NCBI GenBank assembly: GCA_030146905.1
Contig: JASLAV010001070.1
Location: 1 to 24,096, forward strand
Origin: Lentzea sp.
Lineage (GTDB): Bacteria; Actinomycetota; Actinomycetes; Mycobacteriales; Pseudonocardiaceae
Length of the DNA: 24,096 nt
Reading direction: 5' to 3'
Shown here one piece after another: positions 1 to 7,109 of the stretch (position 1 is the stretch's first letter; the number at the start of each line of letters is the position of its first letter). The notes under the pieces were generated by a model. It had not been told where the DNA came from. It made no database searches and saw only the letters and a list, made by a program, of their open reading frames with translations. The translations under genes and the position numbers were made by a program.

Positions 1-346
1 TGGCGTCGTGCTCGATCACGAACTCGGGCACGTCCGGGCCCTTGATCAGGAGCCGGACGCGGACCGTGGCGTCCTCGCTGATCGGCTCCATGGACAGGAC
101 CACGGCGGTCGCGGGCAGACCCACCTCGTCCAGGCGCAGCAGCCGCCGCTTGGCGCGCCCGATACCGCGCCACACGGCGATGCCCAGCGGCAGCAGCACC
201 ACGGTGAGGACGATGCCGACGGTGCCGCCGTCGTTGGCCGCGTAGACGATCGGTCCGGTGACCATCAACGCCACGGCGAAGAGGTGCGGGATCACGTTGT
301 TGCCCCGGTTGGCCCCGCGTACTTCGACGAATCCGTCCTCCGCCAT
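1..346 (-). CDS. Small membrane protein, partial (C-terminus beyond left edge)
   Basis: The reading frame starts at an ATG at 346 and runs off the window, giving 115 visible residues. Two hydrophobic segments lie at about residues 17-37 and 41-61. They are followed by a basic stretch (GRAKRRLL, about 63-70) and a hydrophilic, beta-rich segment of alternating Val/Arg/Thr that starts near LDEVGLPATAVVL. Codon usage is typical of the neighbours, with G or C at most third positions. It looks like one of the small two-helix actinobacterial membrane proteins with a soluble C-terminal part, but I do not recognise a specific function. It lies on the same strand as the Hpg/tailoring operon, 161 bases beyond it, and is probably outside the biosynthetic cluster. 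An ATG at 354 is out of frame. No strong ribosome binding site is visible. Confidence 0.7.
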   Translation of the reverse strand, partial: MAEDGFVEVRGANRGNNVIPHLFAVALMVTGPIVYAANDGGTVGIVLTVVLLPLGIAVWRGIGRAKRRLLRLDEVGLPATAVVLSMEPISEDATVRVRLLIKGPDVPEFVIEHDA

Positions 347-431
347 TCCGGCATCTTAAGCGGGTCGTGGGTTGTCGTGGGCCGGGTTGGTGCGAGTGCG
401 GCCGGACGGCGTGAGGGGACCTAGCGGTTCG

Positions 432-521
432 TCACGCAGCCTTGGCCGGGTAGCGGGTCCAGGTGCGGATGGGTGAGTCGGTCGCGAAGCGGTGGACGCC
501 TTCCTGCTCAGTCTGAACTGG
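432..521 (-). pseudogene. Possible 3' remnant of an unidentified gene
   Basis: Read on the minus strand, a frame ending in TGA at 432-434 gives a protein-like C-terminus (for example HRFATDSPIRTW then TRYPAKAA) with G or C at most third codon positions. There is no plausible start between it and the carbamoyltransferase stop at 508-510. Upstream the frame simply enters the carbamoyltransferase gene out of phase. The simplest reading is the tail of a gene whose 5' part was lost when the cluster border formed. A chance open stretch of about 30 codons in GC-rich DNA is the alternative. No family was recognised. Confidence 0.3.
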
Positions 522-2217
522 TCCCTTGAACCAAGCGACCAGTCGTCTCGTCCGGGTTCATGTAGAGGTGGCCCTCGGACCAGATGTACCTGGTGCCGCC
601 CCAGGCCGCGGCTGAGGTGACATCGGGGAAGAAACCGCGCCCCTCGTGGTTCGCGCTCGTGTTGCACAGCACAGGAATACCGGAGATGCGTTCGTACTCG
701 GCGAGCACCCGGCCGGTGACACTGCCGTCCCCGGGGTCGATGGTCTGCAGCCGTGCGGTGCCGTCGAGGTGGATTACGGCGGGGATGCGGTCGACCCATT
801 CCGGGCGCACTCGGTGTTCGAACAGCATGTAGCGATCGCTGCTCCCGGGAGCGAAGATCTCGGGAGCACGCGCGGTCGTGCAGATCGGAGCGACGGGCCT
901 GTACGACGCCCGGTTTTTGATCGCGTTCAGCCGGTCCTTCATCGCCGGGCTCGTCGCGGCCGCGAGAATGCTGCGGTTGCCGAGCGCGCGCGGACCGATC
1001 TCAGCGCGGCCGGACAGGACTACCACCGGTTCGCCGGTCGTGTGCAGCAGTTCAGCGAGTTCGCGCTCGTCGCACGGCCGCCTCTCCCAACCGGGAGGCG
1101 TCGGCGACGCGACCGGTTTGGGGCCGCTGTAGACGTTCCAGTCGAGGTGAAGCCGGCCGTCCTGCTGGAGCATCTCGCAGCAGGCGGTCCCGATCGCGGC
1201 ACCGGAGTCGTTCGGGAACGGCGGGACCCAGATGTCGGCGAACCGGCCGCTCGTCCGCAGCAGGTTGTTCCACTTGATGTTGAGCGCGCAGCCCCCGCTG
1301 AGCACCAGGTTCGGGGTGCGACCGGGATAGCGCCTCTGCAGGATTGCGCTGGCACCGTTCAGGAGCCGGTTTCCCAGGTATGCCTGGAAGGTCGCGATCA
1401 GGTCGGCCTCGGACATGCCGGGGAACAGCTGCGCCCTGTTCGCGGCAGCTTTCTCCCCGAGCGTCCTGCCGTTGTCCGAAGAGACTCCCGGCAGGCTGGA
1501 GAACAGGCCGTCGAACGCCGCGTACGCGGACTCCACCACCTCGCCCAGCGCGGCGTAAGCCATCGCCTTGCCCGCGATCGACAGCCGGTAGCGCACCGCC
1601 TCCACGCTCGACAGTCCCGAGGTGTCGCGGTAGAACGGGTCGAACTCCCCGCAGAAGTCGGAGAAGGTGTTGCCCACGATCGGCAGCACCACGGACACGG
1701 CCTTCACCGTCCTGGTGGCCGCGCTCACCTCGTACAGCCGGGGCGTCATGCCGCCGTCCCACACCAGCACGAGCGCGTCCTCACCGCGCAGGGCGAACGG
1801 ACTTGTGCAGTACGCGCCCATGAGATGGTTGGCGGCGTGATGATAGCTGCTGTAACCAGGCGCCTTCTGGCTGAAGTCGTGGTTCTGGAAGGAGAAGCGC
1901 CGCAACGGGCCGGCGGCACCTGGTCCGTCCAGATAGGACGCGACCGGGAGTTCGACCGGCTTGCCGTCATCGAGGGTGTCGATCACGTGCTGACCGTCGG
2001 CGCGCTGCGTCCACCACCCGTCGACCACGAACCGGTCGACATCAGCTACGTCCACTCCTTCGGCTGCCAGGAGATCGGCGACCTGCCGCAGATCGCGAAG
2101 CGCGCTGTACCGCGGCGCGTTGCCGAGCTTCTCCAACTCGACGCTGAACTCGAGACGCCCGTCCGCGATGAGAGCGACACCACCGTCATGGGTTGCCTTG
2201 ACCCCGCAGATCAACAT
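508..2217 (-). CDS. Small-molecule carbamoyltransferase (TobZ/CmcH/NodU family)
   Basis: The 569-residue product matches the usual length of this family (about 570). Family members use carbamoyl phosphate and ATP to make carbamoyl adenylate, then transfer the carbamoyl group, usually to a hydroxyl of an antibiotic. The N-terminal YrdC-independent, TsaD-like half carries HxxxH (HAANH, His127/His131) and VWDGG (Asp154). SGGCALN follows at 307-313 and PNDSG (Asp337) after it. These match the metal and nucleotide ligands known for TobZ. EIGPRALGNRS, near residues 406-416, is the C-terminal carbamoyltransferase signature. The chosen ATG at 2217 overlaps the preceding aminotransferase stop as ATGTTGA and has GGAAAGG 12 bases upstream. 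An in-frame ATG at 2238 would add seven residues (MERCETS) that do not fit the family start. It is the last gene of the leftward operon. The likely acceptor is a hydroxyl made by the operon's dioxygenase or the Hpg phenol; this is inference. Confidence 0.93.
   Translation of the reverse strand: MLICGVKATHDGGVALIADGRLEFSVELEKLGNAPRYSALRDLRQVADLLAAEGVDVADVDRFVVDGWWTQRADGQHVIDTLDDGKPVELPVASYLDGPGAAGPLRRFSFQNHDFSQKAPGYSSYHHAANHLMGAYCTSPFALRGEDALVLVWDGGMTPRLYEVSAATRTVKAVSVVLPIVGNTFSDFCGEFDPFYRDTSGLSSVEAVRYRLSIAGKAMAYAALGEVVESAYAAFDGLFSSLPGVSSDNGRTLGEKAAANRAQLFPGMSEADLIATFQAYLGNRLLNGASAILQRRYPGRTPNLVLSGGCALNIKWNNLLRTSGRFADIWVPPFPNDSGAAIGTACCEMLQQDGRLHLDWNVYSGPKPVASPTPPGWERRPCDERELAELLHTTGEPVVVLSGRAEIGPRALGNRSILAAATSPAMKDRLNAIKNRASYRPVAPICTTARAPEIFAPGSSDRYMLFEHRVRPEWVDRIPAVIHLDGTARLQTIDPGDGSVTGRVLAEYERISGIPVLCNTSANHEGRGFFPDVTSAAAWGGTRYIWSEGHLYMNPDETTGRLVQGTSSD
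517..543. repeat. Near-perfect 27-base interrupted palindrome, candidate operon-end stem-loop
   Basis: The plus strand reads ACTGGTC, C, CTTG, AAC, CAAG, C, GACCAGT. That is a 7-bp arm, one C-C mismatch, a 4-bp inner arm and a 3-base loop, so 11 of 12 positions pair. It covers codons just before the carbamoyltransferase stop at 508-510, the last gene of the leftward operon. A stem-loop at an operon end could act as a transcription terminator or an RNA 3'-end stabiliser. There is no following U-run on either strand, though actinobacterial terminators often lack one. It could also be a protein-binding site or a recombination scar. Confidence 0.5.
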
Positions 2218-3560
2218 TGACGTTTCGCACCTTTCCATGACGCCGTCAGCGATTCCGTGACCAGTGCGTGCAGGCGGTCGAGCCCCAGATCGATCTGTTC
2301 CGGTGTCAGGGCCGCGCAGGACAGCCGGAGCTGGTTGAGCCCGCCCTCGCCCAGGTAGAAGTGGTGCATCGGCGTCCAGAGCACGCCGTGTACGCGCGCT
2401 GACCGTTCCAACAAGGCGTCATCGGCGGCGAACGGGACGGTGACCACGACGAAGAATCCGCCGGTAGGACTGTTCCAGCTCACGCCCGCTGCGCCGGGAT
2501 CACCAGGGCGGAAGCGGTCGGCGAGGCCGTTCAGCAGGCGGCGCCGGTTGACGCGGTAGTGCTCCGTCTCGCGCACATTCGCCCGGACGAGGCTGCACCC
2601 GTGCTCCAGCAATCTCCCGCCCGCGACGGCCTGGGCGATCGGCGACGTGTTGACGGTGAGCATGCTCTTGATCTTCGCCAGCTCGTCCGCGAACAACGTC
2701 CGGGTCCCGTGCGCGGTCACCACTTCCTGGTCCGCCACCGCGTAGCCGACGCGCACTCCGGGCAACGCCGACTTGGCCAGGGTGCCGAGGTAGACCACCT
2801 GATTGCGGGTGTCCAGCGCCTTCAGCGTGGGTGGCCGGTCATCACTGTCGGAGAACAGGCCGTACGGGTTGTCCTCCAGCACCAGGAAGTCCTGCTGCGC
2901 GGCGACGTCCAACAGCCGCCGCTTGTCTTCGACGGTCATGCTGATCCCGGACGGGTTCGCGAAGTCGGGAATGAGGTAGAGGGCGCGGGGACGCAGCCCT
3001 CTGCCGCGGGCGTGCCGCAACACCGCGAACAGGTCGTCGAAGTCGATTCCTCCCGCGTCCCGCACCGGCAGGACCCGCATGTCCGCGAGCCGTGCCGCGC
3101 CGGCCAGTCCGACGTACGTGGGCGACACCGCCAGCACCACGTCCTGATCGTCGGAGCGCAACGCCCGCAGACACAGGTAAAGCGCCTCCTGACAGCCCAC
3201 CGTGACCACAATCGACTCCGGATCGGCGTCGATGTTCTCGTCCACGGCCAGGTTCCTGGCGATCAGGTGGTGCAGCACTCCCTTCGTCCGGCCGTACTGG
3301 AAGATCGTGCGCCGCACCTCCTCCTCGGAGTACCCCACGTCGTCGCGGAGGTGCTGGCAGAAGACGTCGAGGTACCGGTGCACCGAATCGAGCTCGAAGA
3401 ACGCCTCCGCGGGTCTGCCCGCGGCGAGTGAGATCGCATCGGGATACCGGTGCGACACCTCGTTCAGGAAGGTCATGGAGTGCAGGGCGGGATCGTCGAC
3501 GGACGGGTGCAGCTCGGCGGCACGCAGCTCGAACCGGGAGTGGACGGTGGGGGTCAACAC
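2211..3560 (-). CDS. hpgT: 4-hydroxyphenylglycine aminotransferase (PLP fold type I)
   Basis: This is a 449-residue aminotransferase of the MocR/ARO8-like branch of class I/II. The PLP lysine is Lys263 in GTLAKSALPG, followed by RVGY. Asn202-Pro203 lie in PDFANPSG, and Asp230/Tyr233 in LEDNPYG. In Hpg pathways this enzyme transfers the amino group of L-Tyr to 4-hydroxyphenylglyoxylate. It yields L-Hpg and 4-hydroxyphenylpyruvate, and the latter feeds back to HmaS. The assignment to HpgT rests mainly on being adjacent to hmaS and hmo. The open frame continues upstream to 3716, but that part lies inside hmo and looks non-native. I chose GTG at 3560, which overlaps the hmo stop as GTGTTGA and has GCGGAG (3569-3574) eight bases upstream. 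GTG at 3566 and TTG at 3557 are alternatives. The gene overlaps the carbamoyltransferase start by seven bases. Confidence 0.9.
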   Translation of the reverse strand: MLTPTVHSRFELRAAELHPSVDDPALHSMTFLNEVSHRYPDAISLAAGRPAEAFFELDSVHRYLDVFCQHLRDDVGYSEEEVRRTIFQYGRTKGVLHHLIARNLAVDENIDADPESIVVTVGCQEALYLCLRALRSDDQDVVLAVSPTYVGLAGAARLADMRVLPVRDAGGIDFDDLFAVLRHARGRGLRPRALYLIPDFANPSGISMTVEDKRRLLDVAAQQDFLVLEDNPYGLFSDSDDRPPTLKALDTRNQVVYLGTLAKSALPGVRVGYAVADQEVVTAHGTRTLFADELAKIKSMLTVNTSPIAQAVAGGRLLEHGCSLVRANVRETEHYRVNRRRLLNGLADRFRPGDPGAAGVSWNSPTGGFFVVVTVPFAADDALLERSARVHGVLWTPMHHFYLGEGGLNQLRLSCAALTPEQIDLGLDRLHALVTESLTASWKGAKRQC

Positions 3561-4687
3561 GACCACGACTCCGCTGCGGGCAACGCCCTCACGGAGGATC
3601 GGACGTCCGCGATGCTGCGGCAGCCGGCGAGCGCGACGGCGTCCTCGGTCTCCTGCCGGATCAGTTCGAGCACCCTGGCGGCTCCGGCTTGGCCAGCCAG
3701 CGCGAGCCCCCACCACGCCGGCCGTCCTATGAGGACACTCGACGCGCCGAGGGCGATCGCCTTCACGACGTCCGAGCCGGACCTGATCCCGCTGTCCATC
3801 AGCACCTCGCAGCGGTCGTCCACCGCCTCGCGAATGACCGGCAACGCCTCCGCGCTGCTGACAGCACCGTCGAGCTGACGGCCACCGTGGTTCGAGACGA
3901 TGACCGCGTCGATCCCGGACTCCGCCGCTCTCGACGCGTCATCGGGGTGCAGGACCCCTTTCAGCACGATCGGCAACGATGTCCTCTGCCGCAGCCAGTC
4001 GAGGTCGGACCACGAGAGCGATGGGTCGAACGTCTGCCTGGTGTGCGCCATGAAGGCCGACTCCGAATCGTTCCCGGCGTGCACTCCGACGTCGCCGGCC
4101 AGGTTCACGGCCGAGATTCCGGTGGGCAGGGTGAAGCCCGAACGGATGTCCCTCAGGCGGCGTCCCATGCGAGGCACGTCCACGGTCAGTACGACGGCGC
4201 GGCAGCCGGCCGACTCGGCCCGGCGCAGGAGGTTCGTCATCTGGCCGCGATCACGGAGCCAGTAGAGCTGGCACCACGTGGAGGCTCCGGTCGCGGTGAT
4301 GTCCGCGAAGGTGGAGCTGCTCAACATGCTCGCCACGTAGATCACTCCGGCGCCGGCACAGGCCGCGGCCAGCGCCCGTTCGCCGTCGGGATGCGCCAGC
4401 CGCTGGTAGGCCATCGGTGCGACCAGCACGGGCATCGTGGTGGGGGTGCCCAGCGCCGTCGTCTCGGTCGAGCACGCCGAGACGTCGTTGAGCACCCTGG
4501 GGACCAGGCGCACGCGCTCCAGGGCCGTCCGGTTCGCCCTGAGCGTGGACTCCGTTCCCGCGGCGCCCGCGACGAAGTCACGGAGGTCGGCCGTCATCAC
4601 GGCCGTCGCGGCGTCTTCCACGTCGTCGAGGCAGAGCAGGGTCTCGAGGGGTACAGGGGTGCGCGTGGGGGAAACCGCGGCGGTCAT
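3554..4687 (-). CDS. hmo: 4-hydroxymandelate oxidase (FMN-dependent alpha-hydroxyacid oxidase)
   Basis: The 377-residue product belongs to the glycolate oxidase/lactate dehydrogenase FMN family. Visible signatures are LPIVLKG (Lys243), SNHGGRQLDG (catalytic His267, Arg270), DSGIRSGSDVVKA (298-310, FMN phosphate loop) and LIGRP (319-323). In Hpg biosynthesis it oxidises L-4-hydroxymandelate, the HmaS product, to 4-hydroxyphenylglyoxylate. The start ATG at 4687 overlaps the hmaS stop as ATGA, which implies translational coupling. The longer open frame to 5254 runs inside hmaS in another phase and was not used. Substrate choice within this family cannot be read from sequence alone. The position between hmaS and hpgT makes the Hmo role very likely. 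Confidence 0.93.
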   Translation of the reverse strand: MTAAVSPTRTPVPLETLLCLDDVEDAATAVMTADLRDFVAGAAGTESTLRANRTALERVRLVPRVLNDVSACSTETTALGTPTTMPVLVAPMAYQRLAHPDGERALAAACAGAGVIYVASMLSSSTFADITATGASTWCQLYWLRDRGQMTNLLRRAESAGCRAVVLTVDVPRMGRRLRDIRSGFTLPTGISAVNLAGDVGVHAGNDSESAFMAHTRQTFDPSLSWSDLDWLRQRTSLPIVLKGVLHPDDASRAAESGIDAVIVSNHGGRQLDGAVSSAEALPVIREAVDDRCEVLMDSGIRSGSDVVKAIALGASSVLIGRPAWWGLALAGQAGAARVLELIRQETEDAVALAGCRSIADVRSSVRALPAAESWSC

Positions 4688-5754
4688 GCCAACGTCTCCC
4701 CACGCACGCGTGCGGCCTCGACGGCCTCGTAAAGCGCCTTGATGTTCCCGCTGCCGAACGTCTTGGCACCGAGGCGCTCGATCACCTCGAAGAACAAGGT
4801 GTTCCTCGGATGCGTCGACCGCGTGAAGATCTGGAAGAGCTGACCGTCGTGGTCCTCGTCCACCAGGATGTTGCGCTGCCGAAGCTCGTCCACGGTGTGG
4901 GTGGCGAGGTCGAGCCGGTCTGCGAGCGCGTCGTAGTAGGTCGCGGGAGTGCCGAGGAACTCGACACCCTTGTCCGACAGCACGCTCACCGAGCGCACGA
5001 TGTCGTTGGTCTCGAACGCGATGTGCTGCACCCCGGCGCCGTTGTGGCGCTTCAGGAACTCGTCGATCTGACCGGCGTTCATCCGCGTGTCGGGTTCGAT
5101 GAGGGTGAGCGTGATCTCCGCCGAAGGGCTTTGCACGACCTTCGACAGCATTGCCTGTGAGCCGATCAGGATGCGCTCCTCGAAGATCGTGCTGAAACCC
5201 AGCGCCGACTCGTAGTACTCCGTCGTCGGCTCCAACTCCCCGGCCTCCAGGCACACGGCCAGGTGGTCGATCCGTCGCACCGATGAGGACGGCACCCGCA
5301 CCGCGGGAGCTTTCTCGCGGTGCTCGACGAAGGTGTGCAGCACATCCCCGAAACCCCTGATCACCGCCGTGATCGTGCCATCGGCGCCGTTGCGCTGAGG
5401 TGCCGAGACCGCCACGGCTCCTCTTTCGACGGCGTCCTCGAACGCTGCGGTCACATCGGCCACACCAATGCCCAGATTCCCGACGCCGTCACCGTGCCGC
5501 CACACGTAATCATGTGCGAAATGCGTCTCGGACAACGCCTGGGTGACGACCAGTGTGATCAGCCCACCGCGCACAACAGCAGATCGGTGCGTATCTGCGC
5601 TGGTGGCAACGTCCGCTTCCGGATATTTCGCGAATCCGTAGCTCTCTGCCAGCCCGTCGACGACCTCGTCGAGGTCTTGGACGTAGAACTCGACGTAGGC
5701 GAGCTTCATGTCATGGTCGTCACGCGGTGCCGCTTCCTTGCGTTCGCCATTCAT
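4684..5754 (-). CDS. hmaS: 4-hydroxymandelate synthase (HPPD-like Fe(II) dioxygenase)
   Basis: The 356-residue product has two tandem vicinal-oxygen-chelate folds, as in 4-hydroxyphenylpyruvate dioxygenase (HPPD). The Fe(II) facial triad is visible: His164 in RRIDHLAV, His244 in GVQHIAFET and Glu323 in LFFEVIER. The C-terminal helix reads FGSGNIKALYEAVE (333-346), like HmaS rather than the FGEGNFKALFESIE form usual in HPPD. HmaS turns 4-hydroxyphenylpyruvate and O2 into L-4-hydroxymandelate, the first step to Hpg. The length matches known HmaS proteins, and the hmo-hpgT neighbours settle the choice over HPPD. ATG at 5754 was chosen because GGGGGAAAGA lies directly upstream. An in-frame ATG at 5709 (MKLAYVEFYV) begins closer to the conserved fold but has no good ribosome site. 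Confidence 0.94.
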   Translation of the reverse strand: MNGERKEAAPRDDHDMKLAYVEFYVQDLDEVVDGLAESYGFAKYPEADVATSADTHRSAVVRGGLITLVVTQALSETHFAHDYVWRHGDGVGNLGIGVADVTAAFEDAVERGAVAVSAPQRNGADGTITAVIRGFGDVLHTFVEHREKAPAVRVPSSSVRRIDHLAVCLEAGELEPTTEYYESALGFSTIFEERILIGSQAMLSKVVQSPSAEITLTLIEPDTRMNAGQIDEFLKRHNGAGVQHIAFETNDIVRSVSVLSDKGVEFLGTPATYYDALADRLDLATHTVDELRQRNILVDEDHDGQLFQIFTRSTHPRNTLFFEVIERLGAKTFGSGNIKALYEAVEAARVRGETLA

Positions 5755-5797
5755 TCTTTCCCCCAGGTCCGGACGATGCAGTCGAGGCGGTTCGCGT

Positions 5798-6613
5798 CTA
5801 CAGCCGGTTTTCCGCCACGCGAACGACCGGCCGCGTGTCCCGATTCACCAGGAACTCGGGCCGAGTCGGGCTGAGTGGAGCGTTCGTGACCTTGTTGTAG
5901 GTCAGGAAGAGCATGGAACGACGTTGTTCGGACTGGTTGTTGGACGACGAGTGGACCAGGTTCGGGTGGAACGCGACCGCAGTTCCCGCAGGTCCGGTGA
6001 ACTGGTGTCTTCCCCAGCCGTCTGCCAGCGTTTCGGCCAGTTCGGCGGGTACGGTGTGTTCGAGGTCGGCGGACACGTGGCTGCGCCAGTCACCTTTTCC
6101 CGTGCTTTTTCCGCTTCTGTTCTCGCCCGACTCGAGCAGGCCAAGGTGGTGGGTTCCGGGAATGACCTCCAGCGGGCCGTTCCGCTCGTCGACCCCGTCC
6201 AGGAAGATCGCGATGTTGACCGCGTCGGGAGAGGGCATGCCGTCCTCGTGGTGCCAGAAGGCGAAGTCCTGGTGCCAAGGCCAGGCCTTGCCCTCCACCG
6301 CGGCCTTGATGTTGACCTTGAACTGGTACAGGTAGACAGGTTCGCCGAGCAACGCCTCTGCGACGTCGAGCAGCATCGGGAGCCTGATCAGGCGGTCGCA
6401 CACCTCGTCGAAGGCGTGGCAGCCGTGGATGGCGCGGACGGTGGTCGAGCCGGCCTCGTGGACGACCTCGGGCCGCCGCTGGGTGCTGAGCGCCTGGATC
6501 CGCTCACGGAGCTTGCCGACCTCGGTGTCGCTGAAGCCGCGGGGTAGCGCGACCCAGCCGTCGCGGCCGTAGTTGATCCGCACTGTGCGTTCCACGTGTG
6601 AAGACAGAGCCAT
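5798..6613 (-). CDS. PhyH/EctD-like Fe(II)/2-oxoglutarate dioxygenase
   Basis: The 271-residue product is of the phytanoyl-CoA dioxygenase superfamily. Iron ligands are His114 and Asp116 in WPWHQDFAFWHHEDG and His221 in NLVHSSSNN. Arg231/Arg232 are the candidates for the 2-oxoglutarate carboxylate contact. NGPLEVIPGTHH (145-156) is also typical. The WHQDF-WHHEDG block is closest in style to ectoine hydroxylase and related free or carrier-bound amino acid hydroxylases. The likely job is to hydroxylate a building block or peptide residue, for example the Asp, the branched-chain residue or the module 2 residue. The new hydroxyl could then serve the carbamoyltransferase in the same operon or become an acyl acceptor. 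The substrate is unknown. ATG at 6613 has GGGGAAAAA just upstream. It lies 36 bases after mbtH and 43 before hmaS. Confidence 0.9.
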   Translation of the reverse strand: MALSSHVERTVRINYGRDGWVALPRGFSDTEVGKLRERIQALSTQRRPEVVHEAGSTTVRAIHGCHAFDEVCDRLIRLPMLLDVAEALLGEPVYLYQFKVNIKAAVEGKAWPWHQDFAFWHHEDGMPSPDAVNIAIFLDGVDERNGPLEVIPGTHHLGLLESGENRSGKSTGKGDWRSHVSADLEHTVPAELAETLADGWGRHQFTGPAGTAVAFHPNLVHSSSNNQSEQRRSMLFLTYNKVTNAPLSPTRPEFLVNRDTRPVVRVAENRL

Positions 6614-6649
6614 TTTTTCCCCAGACGCGCAGTCCGTCGGATTCCTGCA

Positions 6650-6862
6650 TCAGTGGCTGTCCTGCATGCGGTTGACCAGGCTGCGCGGTCGCATGTCGAC
6701 CCAGTGCTCGTCGACGTACTCGAGACAGGAGCTGCGGTCTCCCGGGCCGAAAGCCACGTCCCAACCCTGCGGCACGGTGGCGAATTCCGGCCACAGCGAG
6801 TACTGGCCCTCTTGGTTGATCAGCACCGAAAACGTGCCGTCGGCATCATCGAACGGATTCAT
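6650..6862 (-). CDS. mbtH: MbtH-like protein (A-domain partner)
   Basis: The 70-residue product shows the family pattern: MNPFDD at the start, [13 protein letters not shown] (15-27), VPQGWDV (30-36) and WVDMRPRSL (54-62; most members have WTDMRP). MbtH-like proteins bind the N-terminal subdomain of many adenylation domains and are needed for their solubility or activity. Here the partners are probably one or more of the four A domains on the other strand. The start at 6862 is set by CCGGGGGG (6871-6878) eight bases upstream. An ATG seven codons earlier would place that ribosome site inside the gene. It is the first gene of the leftward operon. Confidence 0.96.
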   Translation of the reverse strand: MNPFDDADGTFSVLINQEGQYSLWPEFATVPQGWDVAFGPGDRSSCLEYVDEHWVDMRPRSLVNRMQDSH

Positions 6863-7014
6863 GGTGTGTTCCCCCCGGATCATCGCCGATTGTGTAGTGG
6901 TGGCCGCGCGATGTGCGCACAGAAAAAAGTGCTGTACACGCCATGAATTGCGAGAAACTGCTCGCGTTGGAAAAATGACAATGCGCGGCAAGGTTTCCGG
7001 CTGGCGCGCCTCCC

Positions 7015-7043
7015 AGCCTGCACGCACTTATGGGAGGTGTCAA
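7015..7043 (-). promoter_or_regulatory. Candidate sigma-70-type promoter for the mbtH operon
   Basis: On the minus strand a perfect TTGACA (7043-7038) is followed after 17 bases by CAGGCT (7020-7015), which keeps the A at position 2 and T at position 6 of a -10 box. Distance and direction suit the mbtH-to-carbamoyltransferase operon. The -10 is weak, so this is only a candidate. Confidence 0.3.
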
Positions 7044-7079
7044 GAACCGCGTCAGGCACCGCCCAACCGCATAGAAGGA

Positions 7080-7109
7080 TTGACCGCCCCGCGACGACTG
7101 TGCCAAGGT
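7080..7109 (+). promoter_or_regulatory. Candidate promoter for the PCP-C-LanB-NRPS operon
   Basis: TTGACC (7080-7085) is followed after 18 bases by CAAGGT (7104-7109), which resembles actinobacterial -10 boxes of the xAxxxT type. It points toward the PCP gene at 7455 and lies back to back with the leftward candidate. A promoter closer to 7455 is equally possible. Confidence 0.22.

Noticed and set aside
646..2220. Long plus-strand open frame (524 codons) opposite the carbamoyltransferase
   Set aside because: It has low-complexity Arg/Gly/Val-rich sequence with no motifs. It mirrors a gene with clear family signatures on the other strand, as is usual in high-GC DNA.
3428..4732. Plus-strand open frame of 434 codons opposite hmo
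   Set aside because: Antisense shadow. Composition is Arg/Gly/His-rich without domain motifs, and hmo is unambiguous on the minus strand.
3554..5254. 566-residue minus-strand frame suggesting a fusion upstream of hmo
   Set aside because: The first 189 residues lie inside hmaS in the wrong phase and have no conserved features. The true start is the ATG at 4687, overlapping the hmaS stop.
4684..5754. Reading hmaS as a catabolic 4-hydroxyphenylpyruvate dioxygenase
   Set aside because: The C-terminal FGSGNIKALYEAVE form and the contiguous hmo and hpgT genes fit Hpg biosynthesis, not tyrosine breakdown.
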